Source: RPQJ01 sp963823535
GTDB taxonomy: Bacteria > Pseudomonadota > Gammaproteobacteria > Steroidobacterales > Steroidobacteraceae
NCBI GenBank assembly: GCA_963823535.1
Contig: CAWGLZ010000006.1
Coordinates: forward strand, 1,426,001-1,490,000
Length of the DNA stretch: 64,000 bases
Direction of reading: 5' to 3'
A program made the position numbers and the translations under genes. Numbering within the stretch: the first letter of the stretch is position 1; each line of letters opens with the position of its first letter. The notes under the pieces were generated by a model. It worked only from the letters and a program-made list of their open reading frames with translations. It was not told the origin of the DNA and searched no databases. This document shows positions 1 through 9,087 of the stretch, piece by piece.

Positions 1-891
1 GAGCCAGATCAGGTTGAATGCCATGAGGCTGCGGTTGGTCGAGATCATCGCCAGCGGATCGAGGCGCGGCCGCCGCAGGTAGTCGAGCACCAGCCTCGGG
101 TAGTTCGGGCGTGGCGACGCCGACATGAAGTCGGCGGCCCCGAACAGCACGTAGCGGCCCTCCGGTCGCAGCCGATCGAAGGCCGGCTGGAAGGTGCGTC
201 CGAGCACCGCGTCCAGCACGCAGTCGAAGCCCTCCGCGCCGATCGTCGCCAGGCTCGCGTCGAGCTGCGCCGCGAAACGCCGCGGATCCCGCACGACGGC
301 CGAACCCTGCGCAAGGCCGCGCTGGTCCTCCAGGAAGCGGCGCTTGGACTCCTGGCCCACGACGGCCACGGGGGACGCGCCGATCGCACGCAGGATCTCG
401 AGCGCCAGCAAGCCGACGCCACCGGCGGCCGACTGCACGAGAACCACTTTCCCGGGCCCGACGTTGCCGAGCGGCAACAGTCCGTACCAGGCGGTGAGAC
501 CCTGCACCGGCCACGCCGCGGCCTGGGTGGCGGACCATCCCGCAGGCGTACGCCGGAGGTAGGGCAGGCCGATGTTGATGGCAGTGGCATAGGCGCCGAA
601 GCGGGTGAGCGCGACGACAGGGTCGCCGACGGCGAATCCGCCCTGGGTCGGCGGGCCGGCACCCAGCGCCTCGATGACGCCGGCGCACTCGAGACCGGGC
701 ACGAATCCGCCCGGCGGCGTCGCCGAATACAGTCCCTGGCAGGCGAAGAGATCGGCGAAATTGAGCCCCACGGCCTGGACGTGCACACGCGCCTCGCCCG
801 GCGCAGGGTCGGGGAGCGTTTCGTCGCATGCCCGGAGCCGGGCGAGCGAACCGGCCCGGGGGATGCGCCAGACAGTACGGTTCACTGGCAT
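1..891 (-). CDS. Zinc-type alcohol dehydrogenase-like / NAD(P)H:quinone oxidoreductase (MDR family), 3'-truncated by window edge
   Basis: The minus strand reads openly for 297 codons from ATG at 891 to the first base of the window, so the C-terminus is missing. The N-terminus is a GroES-like domain with the MDR signature GLNFADLFACQGLY (around residues 42-55). The Rossmann dinucleotide loop SAAGGVG lies at about 144-150. It most resembles the quinone-oxidoreductase/VAT-1 branch, which lacks catalytic zinc; no zinc-binding Cys/His pattern is seen. Likely role: NADPH-dependent reduction of quinones or alpha,beta-unsaturated carbonyls in the cytoplasm. It is divergent from the antiporter gene at 986. 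The substrate cannot be named from sequence. Confidence 0.85.
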   Translation of the reverse strand, partial: MPVNRTVWRIPRAGSLARLRACDETLPDPAPGEARVHVQAVGLNFADLFACQGLYSATPPGGFVPGLECAGVIEALGAGPPTQGGFAVGDPVVALTRFGAYATAINIGLPYLRRTPAGWSATQAAAWPVQGLTAWYGLLPLGNVGPGKVVLVQSAAGGVGLLALEILRAIGASPVAVVGQESKRRFLEDQRGLAQGSAVVRDPRRFAAQLDASLATIGAEGFDCVLDAVLGRTFQPAFDRLRPEGRYVLFGAADFMSASPRPNYPRLVLDYLRRPRLDPLAMISTNRSLMAFNLIWL

Positions 892-985
892 GGGGGCAGC
901 TTACCCAAGCGGCGCGGCGCCGTTGCCGGGGACCGTGCGATAATTTTTGTTCAAGCCCCCGGATGCGATCGTCGGCGCGGAAATC

Positions 986-2080
986 ATGCTCACCCACCTA
1001 CTCTTCTTTGTTCTCGGGCTCGGCGCGCTGGCACTGGGGGCCGAATCGCTCGTCCGCGGTGCCTCGAAGATCGCGCTGTCGCTCGGGATCACGCCCCTCG
1101 TCGTGGGACTGACGATCGTCTCGGTCGGGACGAGCTCGCCGGAGGTCGCCGTCTCCGTCGGCGCCGTCGTCAATGGCACCACCGACATCGCCGTGGGCAA
1201 CGTCGTCGGCAGCAACATCCTGAACGTTCTCGTGGTGCTCGGCGTCGGATCGCTGATCGTTCCCCTGGCGGTGCATTCGCAGCTGATCCGCCAGGAGGTG
1301 CCGATCATGATCGGTGCGTCGTTCCTGCTGATGGTCATGATCCTCGATGGCCGGCTGAGCCGGCTGGACGCCGTCGTGCTGCTCGTGCTGCTGGTGGGGT
1401 ACGTGGTGTTCCTGGTGCTGCAGTCGCGCGCCGAGACCGCGCGGCTGCGGGAGGAGTACGCGGACATCGTGAGTCGCCGTGGCCACTGGGACAGTCACTG
1501 GGCCGTGCAGATACTGCTGATCCTGGCCGGACTCGCGCTGCTGCTCCTCGGCGCCGAGTGGATGGTGGAGGCGGCGGTGGCGTTCGCGCGCGCCCTCGGC
1601 GTGAGCGACCTGATCATCGGCCTGACCATCATCGCCGTCGGCACGTCCATGCCCGAGATTGCCGCGTCGATCATGGCGGCGATCCGTGGCGAGCGCGACA
1701 TCGCGGTCGGCAACGTGATCGGCAGCAATACGTTCAACATCCTGGGCTGCCTCGGTGTCTCCGGGCTCGTGAGCCGGGACGGGCTGGCGATCCCGGCCTC
1801 CGTGCTGAATTTCGACCTCTGGGTCATGCTGGCGGTGGCGCTGGCCTGCCTGCCGGTGTTCATCGCGGGGCGCGAGATCGGTCGCGGCAAGGGACTCATG
1901 TTCCTCGCGTATTACGCCGTCTACGTCGCCTACCTGATCCTGGGTGCAAAGGAGCACGATGCGCTCGACGAGTTCTCGTCCATCATGCTCGGATTCGTGC
2001 TGCCGCTCACGATCGTCACCCTGGTCGCGATGCTGATACGGGACCAGCGGCGGCGCGGAAAGAACGACGGGACGGCCTGA
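986..2080 (+). CDS. Calcium/sodium antiporter, CaCA family (YrbG-like), copy 1
   Basis: A 364-residue polytopic inner-membrane protein. It has the two inverted alpha-repeats of cation/Ca2+ exchangers: GTSSPE (about 48-53) with GNVVGSN (about 71-77), and GTSMPE (about 219) with GNVIGSN (about 242). The acidic residues of GTSSPE and GTSMPE are the expected ion ligands. ATG at 986 is preferred to an in-frame start 13 codons upstream, because a purine-rich stretch precedes it and the N-terminus then matches copy 2 downstream. Likely role: Na+-driven Ca2+ efflux. The next gene is a close paralogue in the same orientation, so this is a tandem duplication. Confidence 0.92.
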   Translation: MLTHLLFFVLGLGALALGAESLVRGASKIALSLGITPLVVGLTIVSVGTSSPEVAVSVGAVVNGTTDIAVGNVVGSNILNVLVVLGVGSLIVPLAVHSQLIRQEVPIMIGASFLLMVMILDGRLSRLDAVVLLVLLVGYVVFLVLQSRAETARLREEYADIVSRRGHWDSHWAVQILLILAGLALLLLGAEWMVEAAVAFARALGVSDLIIGLTIIAVGTSMPEIAASIMAAIRGERDIAVGNVIGSNTFNILGCLGVSGLVSRDGLAIPASVLNFDLWVMLAVALACLPVFIAGREIGRGKGLMFLAYYAVYVAYLILGAKEHDALDEFSSIMLGFVLPLTIVTLVAMLIRDQRRRGKNDGTA

Positions 2081-2121
2081 CACGGGACTGAACGTCCGTT
2101 CGGCCGGACAGCGGGGAAATC

Positions 2122-3207
2122 ATGCTCTTGCACGCTGCGTACTTCGTGATGGGTCTCGTTGCGCTGGTCGCCGGCGCGGAGGCGCTCGTCCGCGGCGCCT
2201 CGAAGATCGCCACATCGTTCGGGATCTCACCCCTGGTGGTCGGGCTGACGATCGTCGCGTTCGGGACGAGCTCGCCGGAGATCGCGGTCTCGGTCGGCGC
2301 GGTCGTCAACGGCAACAGCGACATCGCCGTGGGCAACGTCGTCGGCAGCAACGTCTTCAACGTGCTCTTCATTCTCGGCATCAGCGCCCTGGTCACGCCG
2401 CTCGTCGTCCACGCACAGGTCATCCGGCAGGAGGTCCCGATCATGATCGGTGCGTCGCTGATGCTCGGTGTCATGGCGCTGGACGGGAGGGTCGGCCGCT
2501 GGGAGTCCGGGTTCCTGGTGGCACTGCTGCTTGGGTACACCGTGTTCGTCGTGCGGCAGTCGCGTGCGGAAACCGCGGAAGTCCGCGACGAGTACGCAGC
2601 GGGCATGCGTCGCAGCGGGTCGTGGGACGACCGTCGGGCTGCGCAGGTCCTGCTCATGGTCACGGGGCTCGCGCTCCTGGTGCTGGGCTCGAACTGGCTG
2701 GTCGATGCGTCCGTCGCGTTTGCACGCGCCCTCGGCGTCAGCGACCTGGTCATCGGCCTCACGATCATTGCGGCCGGTACCTCGATGCCCGAGGTCGCGA
2801 CGTCCGTCATGGCCGCCGTGCGCGGTGAACGGGACATTGCCGTCGGCAACGTCATCGGCAGCAACACGTTCAACATCCTGGGCTGCGTCGGACTGTCGGG
2901 CCTGGTGAGCGATTCGGGTCTGGGGATCGCAGCGGCCGTGCTCAACTTCGACCTCTGGGTGATGATCGCAGTTGCAGTCGCGTGCCTGCCGGTGTTTGCC
3001 GTGGGCCGCGAGATCGGTCGCGGCCGGGGCCTGCTGTTCCTGGCCTACTACGTCGCCTACGTCACCTACCTCATCCTCGGTGCCCGGCAGCACGACGCGC
3101 TCGAGGAGTATTCGGCGATCATGATGGGATTCGTGCTGCCGATTACCATCGTCACGCTGGTCGCGATGCTGATTCGTGACCAGCGAGTGCGCGGCGCGGG
3201 GCCCTGA
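2122..3207 (+). CDS. Calcium/sodium antiporter, CaCA family (YrbG-like), copy 2
   Basis: A 361-residue paralogue of the preceding gene, collinear over its full length with the same alpha-repeat motifs (GTSSPE about 48, GTSMPE about 218, GNVIGSN about 241). The GGGGAAATC before the ATG resembles the start context of copy 1. The pair is separated by 41 bp and probably co-transcribed. Differences are spread through the protein and both copies look intact, so the duplication is old enough to have diverged. Whether they form heteromers or have different ion preference cannot be told from sequence. Confidence 0.92.
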   Translation: MLLHAAYFVMGLVALVAGAEALVRGASKIATSFGISPLVVGLTIVAFGTSSPEIAVSVGAVVNGNSDIAVGNVVGSNVFNVLFILGISALVTPLVVHAQVIRQEVPIMIGASLMLGVMALDGRVGRWESGFLVALLLGYTVFVVRQSRAETAEVRDEYAAGMRRSGSWDDRRAAQVLLMVTGLALLVLGSNWLVDASVAFARALGVSDLVIGLTIIAAGTSMPEVATSVMAAVRGERDIAVGNVIGSNTFNILGCVGLSGLVSDSGLGIAAAVLNFDLWVMIAVAVACLPVFAVGREIGRGRGLLFLAYYVAYVTYLILGARQHDALEEYSAIMMGFVLPITIVTLVAMLIRDQRVRGAGP

Positions 3208-3237
3208 GTCTCCGCCGGGAACCCTCTGGACAGACTG

Positions 3238-4581
3238 ATGACGGGATCGAACATGCGTATCGGAATCGTGGGTGCGGGCCTGAGCGGGCTGGCGACGGCG
3301 TTCTACCTGAAGCGAGCCCTGCCCGCCGCCGAGCTGGTGATCTTCGAGGCGAATCCCGCCCCCGGCGGGGCGCTGCACACCGAGGAGGTCGAGGGTTTCC
3401 GCTTCGAGGCCGGCGCGAACGGATTTCTCACCAACAAGCCCGACGGCCTGCAGCTGGTGCAGGACTCGGGCGCCGCCCAATACCTGCTGCCGAGTTCCGA
3501 CCTCGCCCGCAAGCGCTACATCTACACCGACCGCCTGCATCGCATGCCCGAGTCGCCGCCGCTGTTCGCGAAGTCGCGACTCCTGACGTGGCCACAGAAG
3601 CTGCGGATGCTGGGCGAGTTCGTCGTGCCACCACGGCGTGACGGTGCGGACGAGAGCCTGCGCGAGTTCGGCGATCGCCGGCTCGGCCCGGGCTTCACCC
3701 GCGTCTTCCTGGATGCGATGTCCGCCGGCATCTACGGTTCGACGCCGGACAAGCTCTCCGTGCAGGCCGCGTTTCCCCTGGTGGTCGCGCTCGAGCGCGA
3801 GTACGGCGGGCTGTTCCGCGGCATGATCGCCAAGCGCCGCAAGGAAGCGGGCCCGGGCGGCGTGCTCACGAGCACGACGGGCGGCATCGGCACGCTGGTC
3901 CACCACCTGCACGGCGTGATCGAGGCCGACTGGCGCCTCGGCGAGCCCGTGACGACCGTGGAGCGCGCGGGCAACGGCTTCCGGATCCACGCTGCGACCA
4001 GCGAGGCCGACGTCGACCGTGTCGTGATCTGCGCGACGGCGTACGCGGCCGCCGGGATGGCGCAGTCCCTCGACGCCGAGCTTGCCCGGCGACTGGCCGC
4101 CATCGACTACTCGCCGATCGCGGTGATCGGCTTCGGTTACCGCTCGCTTGCCGAGCCGCTCGACGGCTTCGGCGTGCTCACGACCAGCTCGGCGCAGCTG
4201 CCGATCCTGGGCGTGCTGTGGGACAGCAGCATCTTCCCGGACCGCGCCCCGCCGGGCTGCAAGAGCATCCGGGTCCTGCTCGGGGGCCAGCGCAATCCCG
4301 AACTCGTGGACCAGGACAGGGCCGGTCTCGTCCGCACGGCCCGCATGGGCGTCGAGAAGACCATGGGGTTGACGCAGGAACCGGACGTCACCTTCGTGAA
4401 GCGCTGGGACCGGGGCATCCCGAGCTACGCACCGGGGCACGTCGCGAACGTCGAGGCGATCTTCGCGCGCGCGGCGCGGATTCCCGGCTTCCATCTCAAC
4501 TGCAACGCCTACCGCGGCGTCGCAATGAACGACTGCGCGCGGAACAGCCGCGAGCTGGCCGGGCGCATCGCCGGAGAGTGA
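3238..4581 (+). CDS. hemY: Protoporphyrinogen oxidase (FAD-dependent, HemY/PPOX type)
   Basis: A 447-residue flavoprotein that oxidises protoporphyrinogen IX to protoporphyrin IX, the penultimate step of haem synthesis. The N-terminal FAD Rossmann loop GAGLSG is at about 12-17, followed by the EANPAPGGALHTE segment typical of the amine-oxidase/PPOX fold. The extreme C-terminal helix contains CARNSRELAGRI, which fits PPOX. A second ATG five codons in (3253) is an equally plausible start. The stop codon abuts the stop of the convergent gamma-glutamyltransferase gene. Name by family resemblance; a related FAD amine oxidase is the alternative. Confidence 0.85.
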   Translation: MTGSNMRIGIVGAGLSGLATAFYLKRALPAAELVIFEANPAPGGALHTEEVEGFRFEAGANGFLTNKPDGLQLVQDSGAAQYLLPSSDLARKRYIYTDRLHRMPESPPLFAKSRLLTWPQKLRMLGEFVVPPRRDGADESLREFGDRRLGPGFTRVFLDAMSAGIYGSTPDKLSVQAAFPLVVALEREYGGLFRGMIAKRRKEAGPGGVLTSTTGGIGTLVHHLHGVIEADWRLGEPVTTVERAGNGFRIHAATSEADVDRVVICATAYAAAGMAQSLDAELARRLAAIDYSPIAVIGFGYRSLAEPLDGFGVLTTSSAQLPILGVLWDSSIFPDRAPPGCKSIRVLLGGQRNPELVDQDRAGLVRTARMGVEKTMGLTQEPDVTFVKRWDRGIPSYAPGHVANVEAIFARAARIPGFHLNCNAYRGVAMNDCARNSRELAGRIAGE

Positions 4582-6489
4582 CTACCAGGCGATGCCGTAG
4601 TCCTCGCCGTGGTTGCTCGAGCCACCCCACATCGTGCCGTGCTCGTGATCGAGCTCGATGGCGTTGATCGGCCCCGAGGTCCGGGTCTCGAACTCCAGCT
4701 TGTAGCCCCGCAGCGCCAGCTCCCTTCGCACCCACTGCGGGACGGACTGGTTGAGCACCAGGCGCCCGGGCTGCGACTCGTGCGCGTCGAACGAGCTGCG
4801 CATCTGGTAGCTGTTGAAGTTGGCGGCCTCGGCCGCCTCCTGGGGCGTCATGCCGAACTCGACGACGTTGAGGAAGAACTGCAGCAGGTTCTGGTCCTGC
4901 GTGTCGCCACCCTGCACCGCGAACGCCAGCCAGGGCTTGCCGTCCTTGAGCGCGATGCTGGGCGTCAGCGTGACGCGCGGACGCTTGCCGGGTTCGAGGA
5001 CGTTGTAGGGGTTGAGCGCCGGGTCGAGCACGAAGGACTGCAGGCGCTGGCTCAGGCCGATGCCGGTGCGGCCGGCGATCGTCGCGGGGACCCAGCCGCC
5101 GCTCGGGGTCACCGCGACCAGCCAGCCCTGCGCGTCGGCCGACACGACCGACGTCGTGCCGCTCTGGAACCCGGCCTTGAACGCATCGAGCGCGGCCGCT
5201 GAAAGCTCGCGCCCATGCTCGCCCGACGCGGCCTGCCGCTGTTGCTCGAGCAGCTTCGAGTAGGGGTTCTGCCCGCCCTGGAACGGGTAGGGGTCCCCGG
5301 GACCGGCGCCCGCATCGTTGCGCTCCATGCCGATCGTGGCGGCGCGAGCCTTCGCGTACTCCTTGGACAGCAGTCCGCGGCGCGGCTCCTCGGGCGGGAA
5401 GTACGGATCGCCGTAATAGAAGTCACGGTCGGCAAAGGCGAGGTTCATCGCCTGGTAGACGGTGTGGATGTAGCTCGCGCTGTTGTAGCCCAGCGACTTG
5501 AGGTCGAAGTTCTCCAGGATGTTGAGCGACTGCAGGAGGGCCGGGCCCTGCGTCCAGGTGTCGAGCTTGTAGACGTCGATGCCGCGATAGCTCGTCGTGA
5601 GCGGTGCCTCGACCAGCGGCCGCCACTTCGCAAGGTCGTCGAGCGTGATGAGGCCGCCCTGTTCCTTCACGCTGCGCACGAGCTCCTGCGCGATGTCGCC
5701 ACGGTAGAAGCGATCGTAGGCGGCCTGGATCGCCTCCTTTCGCGACTTTCCGGCCGCCAGCGCCTGCTGCTCCGCCTCGACCAGCTTGCGCAGCGTGGCG
5801 GCGAGATCGGGCTGCCGGAAGATCTCGCCGGCGCGCGGCGCCTCGCGCGCTTCCCCGAGGTGCGGCAGCATCACCTGCTTCGAGTAGGGCCACTGCTTGA
5901 GCCTTTCCTTCGACGCCTCGATCCTGTCGGCCATTTCGGCGTCGATGGGATAACCGTCGGCGAGCTCGATCGACGGCGCGAGCACGTCGCCGAGCGACAA
6001 CGTGCCGTACTCGGAGAGCATCAGCATCAGCCCGCCCGGGGTGCCGGGTGTCACCGCGGCCAGCGGGCCGTACGCCGGCGGATAGTCGAGCCCCTGCTTG
6101 CGGAAGAACTCGGGGGTCGCGCCGCTCGGGGCGATGCCGAGGCCGTTGATGGCCACGACCTTGCGCTGGCGCGGGTCGTAGATGAGCGTCTGTGTCTCGC
6201 CGCCCCACGAGAGGACGTCCCACATCGTCGAGGTCGCGGCGATCATGGCGCATGCGGCGTCCACCGCGTTTCCGCCGCGCTGGAACATCATGGATCCCGC
6301 GGTCGCCGCGAGCGGCTTGCCGGTGATCGCCATCCACTGCTTGCCGTGCAGCGGCGGCTTCTGCGTCTGGGCGATCGAGCGGGGAACGGCCGGGGTCACC
6401 TCCTGGCCGAGCGAGGCATCGGTTGGGGTCATGGCGAGGCTCGTGGCGAACGTGGTGGCGCAGATCAGATGGAGCAGTCGTGTGTTCAT
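4582..6489 (-). CDS. ggt: Gamma-glutamyltransferase (GGT), periplasmic, autoprocessing
   Basis: A 635-residue protein starting at ATG 6489 with a hydrophobic signal peptide (about 1-25). The family transfers or hydrolyses gamma-glutamyl groups from glutathione and related peptides. Autocleavage normally exposes a catalytic Thr; here the junction reads SGTTSVVSADAQG (first Thr about residue 445), so the nucleophile is present although the usual His after TT is replaced by Ser. The large-subunit region has the RGGNAVDAA and GLDYPPAYGP segments. A longer in-frame ORF extends to 6834, but its N-terminal part looks non-coding and lacks a signal sequence. Convergent with hemY; divergent from the M20 hydrolase. 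Confidence 0.92.
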   Translation of the reverse strand: MNTRLLHLICATTFATSLAMTPTDASLGQEVTPAVPRSIAQTQKPPLHGKQWMAITGKPLAATAGSMMFQRGGNAVDAACAMIAATSTMWDVLSWGGETQTLIYDPRQRKVVAINGLGIAPSGATPEFFRKQGLDYPPAYGPLAAVTPGTPGGLMLMLSEYGTLSLGDVLAPSIELADGYPIDAEMADRIEASKERLKQWPYSKQVMLPHLGEAREAPRAGEIFRQPDLAATLRKLVEAEQQALAAGKSRKEAIQAAYDRFYRGDIAQELVRSVKEQGGLITLDDLAKWRPLVEAPLTTSYRGIDVYKLDTWTQGPALLQSLNILENFDLKSLGYNSASYIHTVYQAMNLAFADRDFYYGDPYFPPEEPRRGLLSKEYAKARAATIGMERNDAGAGPGDPYPFQGGQNPYSKLLEQQRQAASGEHGRELSAAALDAFKAGFQSGTTSVVSADAQGWLVAVTPSGGWVPATIAGRTGIGLSQRLQSFVLDPALNPYNVLEPGKRPRVTLTPSIALKDGKPWLAFAVQGGDTQDQNLLQFFLNVVEFGMTPQEAAEAANFNSYQMRSSFDAHESQPGRLVLNQSVPQWVRRELALRGYKLEFETRTSGPINAIELDHEHGTMWGGSSNHGEDYGIAW

Positions 6490-6530
6490 CGTTTTCCCAG
6501 TTGGCCGGATCCGTTTCAGCCCGGCGACGA

Positions 6531-6773
6531 TCATTCCGGTTCCCGCACGGATTCCCAGCGCGGACAGGCCGCGCGTCCGAAGCGGTCGCTCTTCGAGTAC
6601 CAGTATTCCTTGCGCATCGTGCCGCTGCCCGTGAAATAGGTGCAGACGAGCTGCTGGTGCAACGCGGCGGCCTCGACACGCTCGCCGACGAGAATCGCCC
6701 TCGACGAAAAGAGCAGCGCAAGCCAGCAGAGTCCCGCAACGCCCAGAACGCCCGACAGGATCTTGAGCAGCAT
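6531..6773 (-). CDS. Small membrane-anchored protein of unknown function
   Basis: An 80-residue ORF from ATG 6773. It has one N-terminal transmembrane or signal-anchor segment (about residues 4-20, LKILSGVLGVAGLCWLALLF). A short soluble tail holds CTYFTGSG, a YWYSKSD segment and a C-terminal CPRWE; the two Cys could form a disulphide outside the membrane. It lies 41 bp upstream of ggt in the same direction and could be co-transcribed. The family is not recognised. Support comes from the clean signal-like start and its operon-like spacing; a shadow ORF cannot be fully excluded. Confidence 0.5.
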   Translation of the reverse strand: MLLKILSGVLGVAGLCWLALLFSSRAILVGERVEAAALHQQLVCTYFTGSGTMRKEYWYSKSDRFGRAACPRWESVREPE

Positions 6774-6896
6774 CCGCGTCCCCGGTGCATCGATACCCCG
6801 GTGAGTATACGGCCCGCCCGTCGACCGGCGACACGCCCCGGGCATCGGGCGTGCGATCACGCTATCCTGCGCGCCTCCAACCCGCCGGAACCCGCC

Positions 6897-8204
6897 ATGA
6901 ACCGCAGCCTTGCCGTCGTCACACTCATGTCACTTCTTGCTGGCGCACCTGCGGTGGCCGAAGTCTCCGGCGAAGCGATCGAGCAGGCCGCGCGGGCAAT
7001 CGGGCCGCAGGTGGTCACGTGGCGGCGCGACCTGCACCAGAATCCGGAACTCGGCAACCGTGAGTTCCGTACCTCGAAACTGGTGGCGGCGCACCTCGAG
7101 GCACTGGGTCTCGAGGTCCGCACCGGCATCGCGCACACCGGGGTCGTGGGTGTCCTGCGTGGCGGTCGCCCCGGGCCGGTGATCGCGCTGCGGGCCGACA
7201 TGGATGGATTGCCGGTCACCGAGCGGGCCGACGTTCCGTTCCGCTCCACGGTGACGACCGAGTACCGCGGCGAGCAGGTCGGCGTCATGCACGCCTGTGG
7301 GCACGACGGCCATACCGCGATCCTCATGGGCGCGGCGCAGGTCCTGGCCGGGATGCGCAAGGAACTTCCGGGTACGGTGCTGTTCGTGTTCCAGCCGGCG
7401 GAGGAAGGCGCACCCGAGGGCGAGGAGGGCGGCGCACCGCTGATGCTGAAGGAAGATCTCTTCGGCAATCTCGAGCCGGAGGCGATCTTCGGCCTGCACC
7501 TGTGGGCGTCGCTGAATGCCGGGCAGGTCGGCTATCGACAAGGCTCGATCATGGCCGCCGCGGACTCGTTCAGGATTCTCGTGAACGGGCGGCAGACGCA
7601 CGGTTCGAGGCCCTGGGCCGGTGTGGATCCCATCGTGACGGCGTCCGAAATCGTCACCTCGATGCAGACCGTCGTGAGCCGGCAGACCGACATCAGCCGC
7701 TGGCCGGCCGTCGTCTCGGTCGGCGCGATCAAGGGCGGGATTCGCATGAACATCATTCCCGACTCGGTCGAGATGCTCGGTACGATTCGCAGCTTCGATC
7801 CGACGGTGCGCGAGCAGATCATCGAGCGCATGACGCGGACGACCGAGCACGTGGCCACGGCCAACGGCGCCACCGCGACCTTCGAGATCATGCCCGGAAG
7901 CACTCCGGTGCTCGTCAATACGCCCGAGCTCACGGCGCGCAGCCTGCCGGCGCTCGAAAAGGCGGTCGGCAAGGGCAACGTGGTCGAGATCCCGTACGTG
8001 ACCGGCGCCGAGGACTACGCGTACTTCGCGCTCGAGATACCGAGCGTGTACGTCTTCATCGGCTCGACGCCGGCGGGCCAGGACGCGGCCACGGCGCCGT
8101 CCAACCACTCGCCGCTCTATTTCGTCGACGAATCCGCGCTCGGCGTCGGGCTGCGCGCGCTGCTCGGGATGGCGGTGAACTACCTGGACACGGCGCCACG
8201 CTAG
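6897..8204 (+). CDS. M20 family amidohydrolase / carboxypeptidase, exported
   Basis: A 435-residue metallohydrolase with a cleavable signal peptide (about 1-21, ending APAVAE). Of the hippurate-hydrolase/N-acyl-amino-acid amidohydrolase type (M20D). The metal-binding HACGHDGH motif lies at about 131 and PAEEGA with the catalytic Glu near 167. The dimerisation insert and a C-terminal GAEDYAYF metal site follow. Likely cleaves N-acyl amino acids or small peptides in the periplasm. It sits next to another periplasmic peptide-processing enzyme (ggt) but divergently. The last four bases overlap the convergent crotonase gene. Confidence 0.92.
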   Translation: MNRSLAVVTLMSLLAGAPAVAEVSGEAIEQAARAIGPQVVTWRRDLHQNPELGNREFRTSKLVAAHLEALGLEVRTGIAHTGVVGVLRGGRPGPVIALRADMDGLPVTERADVPFRSTVTTEYRGEQVGVMHACGHDGHTAILMGAAQVLAGMRKELPGTVLFVFQPAEEGAPEGEEGGAPLMLKEDLFGNLEPEAIFGLHLWASLNAGQVGYRQGSIMAAADSFRILVNGRQTHGSRPWAGVDPIVTASEIVTSMQTVVSRQTDISRWPAVVSVGAIKGGIRMNIIPDSVEMLGTIRSFDPTVREQIIERMTRTTEHVATANGATATFEIMPGSTPVLVNTPELTARSLPALEKAVGKGNVVEIPYVTGAEDYAYFALEIPSVYVFIGSTPAGQDAATAPSNHSPLYFVDESALGVGLRALLGMAVNYLDTAPR

Positions 8205-8992
8205 GCGGGCCGGCCACCGCGACCGGCCCCACCGACGAACCGGGCGGCGCCCTCGGCCGACTCGCCGCTTTCGAGGACGGCCCGGCCACCGGCGAACTCG
8301 ATGCGCAGTGCCGCCGCTTCGTCCAGGCTCCACTGCCCGAGGACGGATCGGCGATCCGCGCGCAGGCAGTGCTGCGGAAATGCCGCGATCTCTTCCGCCA
8401 GAGCCTCGGCCACCGCGCGAGCCGCGCCCGTGGGCACGACCCGGTTGACCAGTCCGAAAGACAATGCCTCCTCTGCGCCCACCGGCCGGCCGGTCAGGAC
8501 CAGGTCGAGCGCGCGGCTCGTCCCGATCAACCGGGGCAGGCGCACAGTTCCACCGTCGATCAGCGGCACGCCCCAGCGCCGGCAGAAGACGCCGAGCACG
8601 GCGTCGTCCTCCATCACGCGCAGGTCGCACCACAGCGCAAGCTCGAGCCCTCCGGCGACCGCATGGCCGGCAATCGCCGCGATGACCGGCTTGTCGAGCT
8701 GCAACCGGGTCGGTCCCATCGGGCCACAGGCGTCGCCGGGGTCGCCCGTGGGCGCCTGCAGCCGCGACGCATCCCATCCGGCGGCGACGGCCTTCAGGTC
8801 TGCCCCGGCGCAGAACGCACCGCCGGCGCCCCAGAGCACCGACACCCGCAGGTCGTCGTCGCGTTCGATCTCGAGAAAGGCTGCCGCCAGCTTCCCGGCC
8901 GTTGCAGGGTCCACCGCATTTCGGGCAGCAGGGCGGTCCAGGATCACCGTTGCCACTGCACCGCGTCGCTCGATCCGGACCTCGTCAGGCAT
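8201..8992 (-). CDS. Enoyl-CoA hydratase/isomerase family (crotonase) protein
   Basis: A 263-residue crotonase-fold protein. The oxyanion-hole segments are GAGGAFCAGADLKAV (about 55-70) and AIAGHAVAGGLELALWCDLRV (about 104-124). The region that carries the hydratase Glu residues reads FCRRWGVPLIDGGTVRLPR, so the canonical second Glu is not obvious. It may therefore be an isomerase, hydrolase or other crotonase activity rather than a classical 2-enoyl-CoA hydratase. Starts at ATG 8992. Encoded alone; no fatty-acid oxidation genes flank it. Confidence 0.88.
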   Translation of the reverse strand: MPDEVRIERRGAVATVILDRPAARNAVDPATAGKLAAAFLEIERDDDLRVSVLWGAGGAFCAGADLKAVAAGWDASRLQAPTGDPGDACGPMGPTRLQLDKPVIAAIAGHAVAGGLELALWCDLRVMEDDAVLGVFCRRWGVPLIDGGTVRLPRLIGTSRALDLVLTGRPVGAEEALSFGLVNRVVPTGAARAVAEALAEEIAAFPQHCLRADRRSVLGQWSLDEAAALRIEFAGGRAVLESGESAEGAARFVGGAGRGGRPA

Positions 8993-9087
8993 TTCATGAT
9001 CTCCCAGCCAACCTTTCGTCTTGCCGCCGCATCTTAGTCCTCGAGAGGGCTGTCCTCAGGGCCCGTCGGCCCACAGGGCTGTGTAGG

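Noticed and set aside
45..788. Long minus-strand ORF of Ser/Arg-rich composition
   Set aside because: It lies out of frame within the quinone oxidoreductase gene (1-891), whose own frame gives a clean MDR protein. It is a GC-bias shadow.
2227..4494. A 755-codon minus-strand open frame
   Set aside because: Antisense to the second antiporter and hemY, with His/Asp/Arg-rich sequence and no domain. A shadow of high-GC codon use.
6490..6834. N-terminal extension of the gamma-glutamyltransferase frame
   Set aside because: Arg/Cys-rich, and overlaps the small membrane-protein gene in another frame. The signal peptide starts at 6489.
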